From the NCBI GenBank assembly GCA_031841125.1, contig CM063110.1, forward strand, positions 51,931,946-51,995,945: a DNA stretch of 64,000 bases, written 5' to 3'. The stretch comes from Acanthococcus lagerstroemiae. Taxonomy: Eukaryota > Arthropoda > Insecta > Hemiptera > Eriococcidae. The notes beneath the pieces are model-generated. The model did not search any database and had not been told where the DNA came from. It worked only from the letters and a program-made list of their open reading frames with translations. Positions within the stretch are counted from its first letter, which is position 1. Every line of letters begins with the position of its first letter. Position numbers and translations under genes: made by a program. Shown here piece by piece: positions 10,901 through 22,355 of this stretch.

Positions 10901-13900
10901 TTTGGAAAGTTTTCATTTGGTAAGCCATTTAGTCGGTATTTGGGACATTCGTGTCAGCTACGTGTGAAAGTCCGTCAATTCTGTTTGTATACTTGCCTAC
11001 AAATTATTTTGTCGAGCTGGAATTTTTGACCAATTACTCATCCTCCTCCTCCTTCAACCACCCAAGGGCTCGCGACGCTAGTGGTCATCATTGGCTTGTT
11101 AGGTGATCCAGTAATCATGTTGGTGTTTCTGTGGATGTTTTCAGATGCGGGTACATCACATTTATTTGGAAATTTTTAATGTGTTATGTTATTCTTTTAT
11201 AATTGCTTGTAGGTACGCCAGTGATCGTGTTCCAGTGTTCCCGATTGCGCTTGCAGTTTACAAAGAGTACATTTGAATTGCTTCTTATGTGGTTGCAAAC
11301 AGTAGCGTAAATGAAGTGGAGGATATGAGGATATACTTCAATCCTCTCAGAGCCAGGACGAGAAGTAAATTTTTTTCGTTGCCTAACGACTAACTTTCAA
11401 AATTCCGGCAAATTTTTTTGTAGATCCGCCACTATTCTACCTACAAATATTTTTACTTATCCTCCAACTCGGAAGAACATCCCATTTACGCTACTGATAG
11501 TGAAATCTCGAGTATAATACACAGTTTTATACCTTTGATTTTGTAATCTAAAATTGGGAAAAGATGTATCTAAATTTTAGATAACGCATATAGGCGCGCG
11601 TATCCAATATACTCGAGATTTTACTCTGTAGTTCTTGCTACTACATGAGTATGAAAAGTGAGAGATGCTTTACCAAAATGCAGTAAGTCCATGTTTTTTT
11701 TTTAAATTAATTTTTTATTTTATTTGTATTTTTCGGGTCTGCGGATTAAGGTAAAGTGCTCTACTATCGACTACTTTTACTCAGCCCAGAATTTTAGTAG
11801 GTACTTCAAAATGAATCCCCCCCCCCCTAAGTTTGGCAAGTAAATTTTTAAAATATTTTTTATTATATTATTCATTTAATATTTTTATTTTTAATTTCAA
11901 AAATTAAAGAAAAAATAATAAATTGCTACATGATAGAACCATTCTTTGCGCACAATTTTTGCTAACTACCTTTGCAAAATTCTCATTAGAAGTTTTAAAA
12001 AAATTCATTCTACAAGAGTACCTAAAACTAACCTTCCACATTTGGGTGCCTGGTATCGTCCTTTCAAAAAATTGAAAAAAGTCATAAGCAATGGAAAACT
12101 ATGTTTATTATTACTATTATACAGAAATGTACACGCAAATGTAAATATCATTTTATTATAAAAAGTAACAAAATGAGCAACACTGTCACCAACTCCGAGC
12201 GGAGGGTTCTCATGATTTTCAGTAATAACGTTGAAAATCTGCTTCAGAGAAACTGGCACTCATCATCGCTTCTTTGCTCCATATCTTTATTTTCGCCATC
12301 TGTAATGCAAGTAATTCGTAATTTATAAAACGAATGCAATATTAAAGTGATTGATATTACGCGCTAGACGATATTAGGGCACTTTACCTTTAGATTGGTA
12401 CCTACATCGCATTTATGTAGAATTTTAGATGGGTTATATTTCTAAATTGCTTACAGGTACCCCTGAGATTGTTCTCAGTGTTCTCTGGATGGTGACTGCT
12501 TGAGGACTGGACTCTCAAACTGCCCTGGGTCCAAAATATGAACTTACTGAAAATTGAAAAAAAAAAAGTCTTAATTATTTATATAGATAGTAAGGTACAA
12601 TGAAAAATTCAGCACTAATAACTCGAATTCATATTGCAATAAGAATATGCGGTTACCTCCCAGTAGTTGGATAAATTTTTTTTTTTACTAAGGGCAGTTT
12701 GTGAATTCACTATTCACTTGCTACTGATTGCGAAATTTCAAGTATAACCCACAATGGCGCCTACGCGCTTACTTACATACTTGAGATTTTACCATAGTAG
12801 TTATTCTTGCTACTAAGTAAGTATGAATAAGAGTGCGAGATGCTTTCCTAAAATGCAGTAAGTCCATATTTTTGTTATTTTTGTATTAGCGAGATGTGTG
12901 CAGCCCTAACCTATCAATATAAGTTTGTAGTTTTGAAAATGAAATTACCAGTTGAAGTTGCGGCTAGCTTTTCACAAAAGTGGTAAAATACAAGTCAAAA
13001 CTGATGTCTATAGGCAGGCAGTTTTCCCTGCTTTTTACAAAATTTTGGAATACGGACTTACTGTGTTTTCGATTGACTTCAATAATGAAGAACACTTAGG
13101 AGAGAGGCCTTATAAAGATATTTATTTTGAAAAATTAATTTCCAAAACGCAGCGAGGTCATATTCTTTGGGTTACATATTATATTTGCGAATATTTTAAT
13201 TTTTAACTAACAAAAATCGCTTGAAAAAATTTACGTCTGTAGACAGTCTTTTTGAAAATTCAGAAACAGAGACTTGCACTGTTTTCAAAAAGCTGCACTT
13301 AAGTGTTCTTCATTATCTGAAGTCCTTTTTGTATGTCCAATACTCCTCTCTTTCTCCTATTTTTACCTTTCTGCTCCTTGCTTCTTTCCCAATCCTTTTT
13401 TCTCGAGACTCTTCTTTCCTTTCTTCACCCTTTTCTTCTGCTCTCCTCTGCTTCTTTCCTTCTCTTATACTCATGTCCGAGTCCCTTCTGCTCCTCACTC
13501 CTTCCTTTTGTTCTTCCCCTTGTTCCTCTTCCATCTCTCCGCCTCTCCCTCTCTTCCCCTCTCCCTTTCTCCTCCGCCTTTCTGCTCCTTTTTTTAAATT
13601 TTTTCCTCCAATCTTTTCTCTCCTATCTTCTCTGGTCTTCTTTTTCTTTCTTCTTGGCTGCTTTTCCTCTCTTATCCTCATGTCCTAGTCCTCTCCTCTC
13701 CCACCCCTTCCTCTCTCTTCTTTAACCACCTCTTTCTACCTCTTTCCGCTCCTCGTCTCTTTCTCCTCTGCCTTTCTGCTCTTTCTTCTCCTTTACTATT
13801 CCCTTTCTCACTTGTTCCCCACCTTTCTGTTCCTTTTTGTTTTCTTTTCCTAGTCCTTTATCCTTTCTCCTCTGGTCTTCTTTCCTTTCTTTGCTTCTTT

Positions 13901-14404
13901 TCCACTCTTCCTCTCCTCTCTCCTCTTCCTTTCTTGTGCAATCCTGCCCTTTGCTCCTCCTCAATCTCCTCCACCTCTCTGCTACTTCCTCTTCTCTCCT
14001 CTCTCCTCTCACACCATCCTTCTTATGCTCCTTCTGCCCTTCGCCCCTTGTTCCTTCTTTCGCTCTCCTCTTCCATCCTCCTCTCCATCTCTTCCTTTCT
14101 CCTAGCTTTCTACTCCTCTCTTTTTTTCTCTTTCCCCAATACATTTCTCCTTTCTCCTCTGGTCTTCTTTCCTTTCTTCCTGGCCGCTTTCCTCTCCTAT
14201 CCTCACGTTCTAGTCCTACTCCTTATCTACTTTACTCCCATTCCTTACAATTTTGGTCTCCTCTTCCATCTCTACTCCTTTTTCTTCCTTTCCTTTCCTC
14301 TCCTGTCTTCTTTTCCTCCTCCTTCTTCTTCACTTCTACTGCTCCTTGTTCCTATGCCCCTCTTTTCACTGCGCTTCCTCTTCACTCCTTCTTCTCTCCT
14401 CAAC

Positions 14405-14720
14405 CCCCTCTTTTCCCCAATTCCCTGTTTCCCCCAATTCCCTGTTTCCCCCAATTCCTTCTTTTCCACAATTCCCTCTTTTCCGCAATTCCCTCTTTTC
14501 CCCAATTCCCTCTTTTCCCCAATTCCCTCTTTTCCCAATTCTCTCTTTTCCCTTTTCCCTTTCCTTCTCTACAATTCTTTTCACCAATTCCCTCTTTTCC
14601 CCAATTCCTACTTTTCCCCATCCTCTCTTACCCCCCAATTCTAATCCCCCCCATTCCCTCTTTTCCCCAATTCCCCTCTTTTCCCCAATTCCCTCTTTTC
14701 CACAATTTCCGGCTTTTCCC
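14405..14720. repeat. 17 bp minisatellite
   Basis: About 17 units of TTTTCCCCAATTCCCTC with small variations. Confidence 0.9.
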
Positions 14721-14728
14721 CAATTCCC

Positions 14729-14922
14729 TTTTCCCTTTTCCCTTTTCCCTTTTCCCTTCTCCCTTCTCCCTTCTCCCTTCTCCCTTCTCCCTTCTCCCTT
14801 CTCCCTTCTCCCTTCTCCCTTCTCCCTTCTCCCTTCTCCCTTCTCCCTTCTCCCTTCTCCCTTCTCCCTTCTCCCTTCTCCCTTCTCCCTTCTCCCTTCT
14901 CCCTTCTCCCTTCTCCCTTCTC
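14729..14922. repeat. 7 bp array, TTTTCCC then TTCTCCC
   Basis: Four TTTTCCC units are followed by about 24 near-identical TTCTCCC units (GGGAGAA on the other strand). The uniformity points to recent expansion. A homopurine strand with regular G triplets could form triplex or quadruplex DNA. Confidence 0.95.
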
Positions 14923-15008
14923 TTAGGAACAGAAAGAAGAGAAGATAGAAAGGGGATCGCCCTTTTCTATCTTCTCTTCTTCCTGTTCCTAAGAGAAGGG
15001 AGAAGGGA
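14908..15008. repeat. Near-perfect hairpin at the palindrome centre
   Basis: Two ~50 bp arms (left containing TCTTAGGAACAGAAAGAAGA, right containing TCTTCTTCCTGTTCCTAAGA) match with about two mismatches around a loop of a few bases at GATC (about 14,958). It is far less diverged than the outer arms. Confidence 0.95.
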
Positions 15009-15099
15009 GAACGTCCTTCCACTCCCATCTCTCTACTCTTCCACCCTGTTCCTCCCTCCTCCCTGCCTCCTCACACTCTTCCTTATGGCAAGGAAGTGA

Positions 15100-16390
15100 G
15101 GAGGGGAAGAAGGGAGAGAAAAAGGAGAGCAGAGAGGAAGGAATGGAGAGGAAAGAAGAGGAGGAGAAAGGCAGGATAGAAGGGGAGAAGAATAAGGAGA
15201 AGAAGGTAGCCAAAAGAGAAGGAAGGGTGAGGAAAGAGAAAGGGGAAGAAAAGAATGATGGGGAAGGCAGGAAGGGAGAACTGAAGATGGAAGAGGAACA
15301 AGGAGGAAAAGGTGAGAGGAGAGGGAGGAAATTTCTCCCTTCTCCCTTATCCTTGTCACCCCTTCCTCAACCCTGCCTCCTCCTGTGAAGGAATGCAAGG
15401 AAGAAAGAAGAGAAGACAGGAAAGCGAGGAAAAGATGTTCAAAGGAGAAGATGGAGTGGGAGGGAAGAGACAGAAAGGGTTTGGTGGAAAGGGAAGAAAG
15501 GGGAAGAGAACGGAAAGAAGACCAGAGGAAACAGGAGAGAAAGGATTTGGGAAAGAGAAAAAGAAGCAGCAGAATGGCGGGGCGAAAGGGAGAGAGGAAC
15601 GGAGAAGGGGGAAATGAGGAAAAAGAGGAACAGAAAGGCGAAGAAGCTGAACAGGAGAGAGAAAGAGAAAAGACAGGAAGGAAAGGGGTGCGAGGAGGAG
15701 AGAGATAGAAGGAACAAGGAGCAACAAGAGAGTAAAGGCCTCCTTCCTCTCCCAACATCTCTCGCTCTTCATTCTCTCCACGCTCTTTCCACCTCCTCAC
15801 CTCCCTCTGAGAAGGGATAGAGAAAGAGGTAAGAAGAAGGAGGAAAGAGGCAAGGAGAAAAGGGAGGAAAGAGAAAGAAGGAGCAAAAAGGCAGGAGGAG
15901 CACAAAAAGGAAGGATTGAGAAAGGAGGAGAGAAGTAAGAGCAGAATGACAAAGGAAAAAGGGAGAGGAGAAAGAGAGATTGAAGAGGAGAAAGAGAGAT
16001 TGAAAAGGAGAAAAAGGAGCAAAGGACAAGAATTGCACAAAAAGGAAGGGGTAGGGACTAGGACACGAGGATAAGAGAGGAAAAGAAGCAAAGAAGAAAA
16101 TAAAGAATACTGGACTGAAGATAGGAGAGAAAGGATCGAAAAGAGAAAATAAAAGAAAAGAGCAGAAAGACGGAGGAGAAAGGGAGAGGTGGTGATGGAA
16201 GAGGAACAAGGAGTAGAACAAAACGAAGGGGATAAGAGAGGAAAAGAAGCAGAGGAGAGCAGAAGGAAAGGGTGAAGAAAGGAAAGGGTGAAGAAAGGAA
16301 AGGAGTCCCGAGGAGAAGGAGAAAGGATTGGGAGAAAAGAAGAAAGGCGCAGAAAGACAAAATAGGAGAAAGAGAGTATTGGACGTACAA
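15100..16390. repeat. Purine-rich tract, right of the palindrome centre
   Basis: About 1.3 kb of nearly pure A/G, the strand-swapped counterpart of 13,330-14,930. A minor hairpin, CTTCCTTATGGCAAGGAAG, lies near 15,085. The 470-codon minus-strand frame across it is compositional. Confidence 0.95.
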
Positions 16391-19300
16391 AAAGGACTTC
16401 AGATAATGAAGAACACTTAAGCGCAGCTTTTTGAAAACAGTGCAAGTTTCTGTTTCTGAATTCTCAGAAAAACTGTCTACAAACGTCAATTTTTTCAAGT
16501 GATTTTTGTTAATTAAAAATTGAAATATTCGCAAAAATATATGTAACCCAAAGAATATGAACTCGCTGCGTTTTGGAAATTAATTTTCCAAAATAAATAT
16601 CGTTATAAGGCCTCTCTCCTAAGTGTTCTTCATTATTGAAGTCATTCGAAAACACAGTAAGTCCGTATTTCAAAATTTTGCAGAAAGCAGGGAAAACTGC
16701 CTATAGAGTTCAGTTTTGACTTTTATTACTTTTTGTGAAAAGCTAGCCGCAACTTCAACTGGTAATTTCATATTCAAAACTACAAAATTATATTTTAATA
16801 TGTTAGGGCTGCACCCATCTCGCTAATCCAAAAATTAATAACAAAAACACGGACTTCCCGCATTTTAGTACAGCATCTCTAGAACTTATTTATACTTACT
16901 TAGTAGCAAAAAGAACTGCAGTAAAATCTCGAGTATAATAAGTAAACGCGTACGCACCATTTCTCTCAATTTCAGATCCATTTCCAATTTTATACTACAA
17001 AACCGATGGTGGGTTATACTCGAGATTTCACAATCAGTAGCAAATGAAAAGTGAATTCACAAATTGCCCTCAGGAGAAAAAACATTATTCTTATCGCAAT
17101 ATGAACTCGAGTTATTAGTGTTCAATTTTTCGTTGTACCTACTATCTATATAAATTTTTTTTCTTCAATTTTCAATAAGTTCATGTTTTGGACTGAGGGC
17201 AATTTGTGGGTCCATTCCTCAAGCAATCGCCATCTGGAACACTGAATACAATCACAGGGGTATCTGTAAACAAAAAAGACAAAGTTTTTAATAAATCAAA
17301 AAAGACAAAGTTTTTAATATATGCGAGGTACCTACTTGCTGGGTAAAGTGCCCTAATATCGTCTAGCGCGTAATATCGACTGCCTTAATATTCCATCCCT
17401 TATAAATTACGAATTGCTTCCATTAGCCTACAGATGGCGAAAATAAAGTTATATAGCTATGAAAAGATGGTGAGCGCAAGTTCTCCAATTAAACAGATTT
17501 TCAACGTTCTTATTGTAAATAATGAGAAAATTCCATTCGAAGTTGTTAATAATAATATATACGTTTTCGTGCATTCCTATACAGTAGTAATAATTTCCAT
17601 TTCCATTGCTTATCTTTTTTCAATTTTTTGAGCGGATAATAGCGGGAACTCAAATTTGAAAGGTCAATTTTAGGTCCTCATAATTAAGACTTTTTAAAAG
17701 GTAATTAGCAAAAATAGTGCGCAATGAATGGTTCTATAGTGTAGCATGCACTAATTTCAAGAAAAAAATAAATATTTTTAAGGACCAACTTTTTTTTAGG
17801 CTGAGTAAAGTGGTCAACATTAGGGCACTTTTCCTTAATCTGCAGATCCAAACATAATTTTTAAAAAAATAAAAAATTAAAAAATGATAAAAAAAACATA
17901 TGATGGACTTACTGCATTTTGGTAAAGCATGTATCACTTTTCATACTCATTTAGTGGCAAGAACTACAGTAAAATCTCGAGCATATTGGATACGCGCTAT
18001 TGTTTAAAATGTAGATCCATCTTTCCCAATTTTAGGTTACAAAATCCAAGGTATAAAATTGTGTATTACATTCGAGATTTCACTATCAGTAGCGTAAATT
18101 GGATGTTGTTCCAAGTTGGAGGACAAGTAATAAATGTTGGTAGGTAAAATGGTGGCGGATCTAAAAAAAAATTTGCCGGAATTTTGAAAGTTGATCGGTA
18201 AACGAAAAAATTATACTTTTCCTCCTGCCTCTGAGAGAAGTGGAGTATATCCTCATATCCTCCACTTCATTTACGCTGCTGTTTGCAACCACAAGAAGCA
18301 ACTCAATGAACTCTTTCTAAACTGCAAGCCACAAGCGCAATAGTGAACACTGAACACGATCACTAGGGTACCTCTACAAGCAATCAAAAAGGAAAAATAC
18401 AACACATTAAAATTTTCCAAATAAATGTGATGTACCCACTGTAACCTGAAAGCACCTACAGGAACACTAAACATGATTACCGGATCACATATTAAGCAAA
18501 TGATGACGACTAGCATCACGAGCCTTTGGGTGGGTGGAAGCGGAGGATGAGGAATTGGTCAAAAATTCCAACTCGACAAAAGAATTTGTAAGCAAGTTAG
18601 CAAGTAAACAAAAAAATGAACCGACTATTGCAAAAACAGATTATTCGTTCACCTGAACTGTAAAGTAAACAGTTTCTCTTTCGTTTTTATTTACCTGGAC
18701 CTAGACTGTAAAATAACCAAACACCAAAATTTGAGGTCATTGGAACACGGGTTGATTTTAACTCTGAAGCAGTACTTAGTTTCTTTTGAGGCTTAGGGAG
18801 TATCCCAGTGTGCGTTTTACAATGGTTGAAGAAGTAACATTTATCATATATAAAGAAGTGGAACCCGAAAGTATAACCTTAATACTGTTAATGGAAATTC
18901 TCTCAACTCCAAATGCGAAATGATTTTTTGTAGGAAATAAGAAAAGGAAAATCCTGATGGTCTGATTCAGGCCGAATTCAGAATCTCGGTAACCACCACA
19001 CCAGGGACGGGCCAAGCCCTGTTGGCATGGGAGAGGCTGTAGAAATAGAAATGCATCAAAAAATCCCCCCCCCCCAAAAAAAAAAAATACACAATAATAT
19101 TGTCAACTATCACATCAGATTTGGACAAAAAATGCAGAAAATTTTTTTTGCCATGTTTACATTTTGGCAACTGCTGTTGAAATAAGAATTTTTCATCCAA
19201 CACAGAAAAATTATTACGTTCAAAAAAGTCGACGAAATACCTAACGATTTTTAGATTTGTTGACTACTAGTCTAAAATGCCGACTAAATGGTCAAATTTG

Positions 19301-20740
19301 CCAATTTACTTATATGTATACCTAGTATAAGTTTGATATATCAAAGATACCTGAATTTTTAAATAAAAAAATAGAAGTTATGAAAAAAAAAATATATTGA
19401 CTGCGTTGAATTTGTATGTCCGATTACTGGAACAAATTTGCCGATTATAGGAAGATATTTGCCGATCACTGATAAAAGTCCGGATTTTAATTTTTCGACA
19501 TAATTGGCTCTATTATCTGATGAACTAATCGAGGAAAGGTCGCTGTGCTAAATTATTTTAACAGCTGAATCATAGTTTGAAACATAAAAAATTTTAAAAA
19601 ATGATGAGAAATACAGTGGTAGTCGTGAAATTTACTATTGAACTCAAACTTATGCTTAGCATTTACGATTACTGGTGCAACTACGTTAAATTTCACGTTT
19701 CAAATGTATTTTTAAATTCTTCACGAAATATTTCGATGAAAATTTTGAAAAATAAATTTCACAAAATTGAACAACAGTGACCGTATGTTTCAATACCAGC
19801 TTTACAATATTTGGGTAGTTTCTCTCAAGGCTTTGATAATATGCTAGTGCGTGCTTTACAATATTTGGAAAAATAAAATTCGTAATAAGTAAATAAGTGG
19901 AACCCTAGGGTAATCTTACCCTACCAGCAGGAGGGGAGTGGGATTATGTAGAAACAGAAATATCTCAAAAATGTCAAATTAGAAAATTGAAAATGCCGAC
20001 TCGAATGCAAACATTTTTCAGACAAAATCCGGAGCAACAGATCTAACCAAATAATGAATAAATAATGTAATAATAAAAAATTAAATAAATTTAAAAAAAA
20101 GTAATCAAATGTGAAAAAATAAAGTAAAAGCAGTAGCCAAGAGCTCGCAATACGAGAATAAAAAATGTGCATACCTGAAACATTCGTTTTTTCAGCAATG
20201 AATTCTTCACTTCTTTATGTCCTGATCGTGCTGCTGCGTTATTATCAGAAGCTTCTTCTCTAGCATACATGTAATCCGGCCAGTGGCCTCTGTATGCACA
20301 GGGAAGCACATCAGAGGTATTGCCTCTGGGCGAGTAAAAACTAGACTACACATCAAAATACCATCAGCCGTGCCGACCCCACCGACAGATAAACATTAGG
20401 TAGGTATTGGCTGTAAAATCCGAAAATAAAGGTATTGGAAAACCCAAACAATGATATACCTGCCCCATTTGGAAACTCCGACTTCCAGAGCACCAATTAT
20501 TGTTAGTCACGTTATGACAGAGGTAACAATGAAAAGAAATGGTGAAGGGGGGGGGGGCGAATTCGATTATTCACGAACATCCGACGACTGAATACAAATC
20601 TTTGCAAATGAGAACGTTCGGGCCATGGAACAAGAGACTGAAAGAGAAAGGGGGCAGTTTTTAAAATACGTTTGAATAAATGATGGAAAGTGTAGAACAG
20701 ATCACCACGCAACATAGGAAAGTCCCATAAAGCGCACGTC

Positions 20741-22355
20741 ATGTGTACCACTGTGGAAAACGTCGTACTGATGCAAATCAACACGCAACATTACGCTAGT
20801 TTAGAATAATTTCATCGAAAATGTTTGAGGGGAAAAAAATGCCGATAATTTCCGCAGAATCTCAACGGAAATCTTTAGAAGAAATTTCCAATGTTTCCCA
20901 AAGAATTTCACGAAAATTTTTCGAGAAAATCTTGAAGAATAATAGGAATTGGGAAAAAACTACGACGGTTTTGGAAGGATTTTGTCAACAAATTTCAGGT
21001 AAAATGTTCTCCGAAGAATTTAATCGAAAATTGAGAAAAATTTTCGGGAAAATTCTTTGATGACCAGGAATTTTATCTAAAATTGTTGGAGAAGAAAATC
21101 CCGATACTTCCCGAAGAATCTCTTCGTACATATTTTGGAAAAATTTCCAATGTTTTCCAAAGATTTTTTTTTAAATCTTCGGGTATCTTCTGGAAAATTT
21201 CTAACAATTTGTAAGGAATTTCGTAGGAAATTTTTTTCAATAATTTCCGAAGAATCTCACAGGAAATCTTTGGAAAGATTACCAATGTTTTCCAAAAAAT
21301 TTCACCAAAATCCTTCGAGAAAATTTTCCGATCATTTTTGAAGAATTTCATGGAAATATTCGGGGAAAACTCCGATGGTTTTTGAAGAATTTTTATTAAA
21401 CAATCTTCAGGGAAAATGTTCGATGATCTCCGAAGAATCTCATCGAGAATCTTCGGGATATTTCAGTTATTTTTAAAGATTTCCAACAAAAATCTTCGGA
21501 AATTAACGGAATTTTTTTTCGAAAACTTTCCGATGAAATTTCTTAAAATCATCGGATATCGTTCCCAAAGATTCTCAATGAGATTCTTCGGAGATCATCG
21601 AACATTTTTCCTGAAGATTGTCTAATAAAAATTCTTCAAACCATCCGGAACAATCGGAAAACTTTCTCGAAGGATTTTGATGAAATTTTTCAAAGATTTC
21701 CCATAAGATTCTTCGGAAATTATCGGAAATTTTTTCTAAAAGTTTCCTATGAAATTCCTTAAGAACTGTTAGAAATTTTCCCGAAGATATTTGATGAAAT
21801 TCTTCAGAGATCATCGAAGATTCTTTCTGATGATTTTTCATAAAATTCTTCAAACCATCCGAGTTCCCTCGAATATTTCCTGGCGAAATTCTTCAAAAAT
21901 TATCGGGAAATCCTCCCGCAGATTTTTAAAGAAATTCGTTGGAAAACATTGGAAATTTTTCCGAAAGATGTTCGAAGAGATTCTTCGGAAATTATCGGAA
22001 TTTTTTCTCCAAAAGTTTTAGATGAAATTCCTGGTCATCAAAGAATTTTCCCGAAGGTTTTTCTCGATTTTCGATTATTTTACCTGAAATTTGTTGATAA
22101 AATGCTTCCAAAACCGTCGCAGTTTTTTTCCCAATTCCTATTATTTTTCAAAAATTAGCGAAAGATTTTCTCGAAAAATTTTCGTGAAGTTCTTTGGGAA
22201 ACATTGGAAATTTCTTTTAAAGATTTCCGTTGAAATTCTTCGGAAATTATCGGCATTGTTTTTTTTTTCAAACATTTTCGATGAAATTATTCCGAACTAG
22301 CGTAATGTTGCGTGTTGATTTGTACCAGTACGACATTTTCCACAGTGGTACACGA
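20741..22355. repeat. Second palindrome made of ~48 bp degenerate units
   Basis: Outer ends are complementary: GTGTACCACTGTGGAAAACG at the left and CCACAGTGGTACAC at the right. Next come GCAACATTACGCTAGTTTAG and its complement. The interior is a series of degenerate units such as GAAATTCTTCGGAAATTATC and TTTTCCGAAGATTT. Units in the left half run in one orientation and those in the right half in the other, with the switch near 21,545. The flanks share no clear target duplication. Short frames inside are repeat artefacts. Confidence 0.85.

Larger units (their letters stand above)
13330..14930. repeat. Pyrimidine-rich tract, left of the palindrome centre
   Basis: About 1.6 kb of nearly pure C/T on the plus strand, with decayed repeats such as CTCCTCTGGTCTTCTTTCC. 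The long open frames here (up to 420 residues of F, L, S and P) follow from base composition and are not genes. Its mirror is the purine tract at 15,100-16,390. Confidence 0.95.
4985..20690. repeat. Giant diverged palindrome (about 15.7 kb)
   Basis: Segments of the left half recur in reverse complement, in mirrored order, in the right half. Pairs I checked by eye: about 4,985-5,300 with 20,340-20,690; 5,940-6,200 with 19,690-19,930; 7,100-7,640 with 18,890-19,320; 8,790-8,900 with 18,770-18,880; 11,000-11,650 with 17,950-18,600; 12,000-12,400 with 17,340-17,680; 12,660-13,330 with 16,390-17,060. Symmetry converges on a hairpin at about 14,958. The arms differ by many substitutions and indels. 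The left arm is about 4 kb longer, mainly because of inserted elements and unpaired DNA at 8,950-10,900. No open frame in the arms is conserved between the halves. Confidence 0.9.

Noticed and set aside
14729..14922. 7-mer array as telomeric repeat
   Set aside because: GGGAGAA is not a known telomere unit, and the array is internal to a palindrome.
15033..16445. 470-codon minus-strand open frame, and a 420-codon frame at 13,837-15,099
   Set aside because: Both follow from stop-poor C/T or G/A tracts; the products are runs of S, L, F and P or of E, K, R and G, and the same tract is open in several frames on its complementary strand.
4985..20690. Giant palindrome as an assembly hairpin artefact
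   Set aside because: The arms differ by many substitutions, indels and arm-specific insertions with their own target duplications, which an artefactual mirror would not show.
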